Source of the DNA: Streptomyces sp. ICBB 8177
GTDB lineage: Bacteria > Actinomycetota > Actinomycetes > Streptomycetales > Streptomycetaceae
Assembly (NCBI RefSeq): GCF_003144095.1
Contig: NZ_NSKH01000023.1
Location: forward strand, 1,162,511 to 1,226,510
Length of the DNA: 64,000 bases
Direction: 5' to 3'
The notes below the pieces were generated by a model. The model was given only the letters and a program-made list of their open reading frames with translations, had not been told where the DNA came from and made no database searches. A program made the position numbers and the translations under genes. Of the stretch, positions 63,651 through 64,000 are shown in pieces (positions within the stretch are counted from its first letter, which is position 1; every line of letters begins with the position of its first letter).

Positions 63651-64000
63651 GTGCGCACGCTGCTTCCCGATCGATGGAACCGCCTGCTGCTCTGCCTGTT
63701 CAGAGTGGTGACCGGTCTGCTCTTCGCCTGCCACGGCGCCGCCACCCTCTTCGGCGTCCTCGGCGGGCCGGAAGGCGGGCACGCCCCGGCCTTCGGCCAG
63801 TGGCCGGGCTGGTGGGCCGCGGCCATCGAACTCGTCGGCGGTCTCCTCGTCCTGCTGGGCCTGGGCACCCGGGGTGCCGCGCTGCTGTGCTCGGGCTCGA
63901 TGGCCTACGCCTACTTCTCCGTGCACCAGCAGCACGCGCTGCTGCCCATCCAGAACGGCGGCGAACCGGCGGTGCTGTTCTGCTGGTCCTTCCTGACCAT
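63651..64000 (+). CDS. DoxX-family membrane protein (cut by window end)
   Basis: The first 116 codons are present. The protein starts RTLLPDRWNRLLLCLFRV, then VTGLLFACHGAATLFGVLGG, FGQWPGWWAAAIELVGGLLV and GSMAYAYFSVHQQHALLPIQ. This is a four-helix DoxX membrane protein of unknown or thiol/redox-related function. The start is GTG 63651 with GGAG at 63642-63645; GTG 63645 is the alternative. Confidence 0.85.
   Translation, partial: MRTLLPDRWNRLLLCLFRVVTGLLFACHGAATLFGVLGGPEGGHAPAFGQWPGWWAAAIELVGGLLVLLGLGTRGAALLCSGSMAYAYFSVHQQHALLPIQNGGEPAVLFCWSFLT

Overview
The window is high-GC actinobacterial chromosome, almost certainly Streptomyces. Genes are dense, third codon positions are strongly GC, GTG and TTG starts are common, and the gene content is typical of the genus: an actinobacterial PriA without helicase motifs, GuaB1, PspAB/HtpX, an FMN-riboswitch rib operon, and a LuxR-family giant regulator. 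No tRNA, rRNA, insertion sequence or CRISPR array was recognised.

Layout. (1) 1-8454 is a core block for translation and metabolism: metK, priA, a small helix-turn-helix protein on the minus strand, then def-fmt-rsmB-rpe. (2) 8683-13129 holds a SorC/DeoR-type regulator, an envelope-stress pair (pspAB, htpX) on the minus strand, and guaB1. (3) 13268-17984 is a compact amino-acid catabolic module: APC permease, Lrp/AsnC regulator, nitrilase-superfamily amidase and an IaaM/phenylalanine-oxidase-like flavin monooxygenase. Together they predict uptake of an (aromatic) amino acid, oxidative decarboxylation to the amide, and hydrolysis to the acid. (4) 17945-20185 carries a DUF5995 gene and a uracil/xanthine permease. 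(5) 20475-26227 is an FMN riboswitch, the riboflavin operon ribD-ribE-ribM-ribBA-ribH, and hisE-hisG. (6) 26319-37907 is mixed housekeeping: a PH-domain membrane protein, two CorC/HlyC-type CBS membrane proteins, an EccA-like TPR-AAA ATPase, a uridine-kinase-like P-loop protein, an M24 peptidase, an exported C39-like peptidase, a B12-riboswitch-controlled NiCoT cobalt/nickel importer and a FhuF-like [2Fe-2S] protein. (7) 37949-40251 is a divergent pair: an XRE-cupin regulator, and a thioredoxin-reductase-like flavoprotein fused to a methyltransferase with a His-rich N-terminus. (8) 40416-43385 is a LuxR-family LAL regulator.

The most notable region is 43542-62611, a complete phage-tail-like contractile injection system (CIS) of the Streptomyces type. 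It encodes a LuxR-type regulator, a DUF4255 cap/terminator protein, an AAA+ ATPase, sheath, tube, a zinc-finger assembly-chaperone-like protein, a 53-residue DUF6760 protein, a 1122-residue disordered protein with about 15 VQR-type motifs (tape-measure or cargo candidate), a second tube-like protein, a LysM baseplate protein, a VgrG-like spike, a gp25-like wedge, and two further baseplate proteins. Two single-pass membrane proteins with extracytoplasmic glycan-binding-type domains (one ricin-like, one NADase-type/discoidin-like) are encoded within or at the end of the cluster. No PAAR tip, tail fibre, capsid, terminase or DUF4157 toxin gene was found, which fits a cytoplasmic or membrane-associated CIS rather than a prophage or a typical released eCIS.

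The window ends with a DUF6204 gene, a poorly coding stretch, and a DoxX-family gene cut by the window edge. All names come from reading motifs, length and context; no database search was run.
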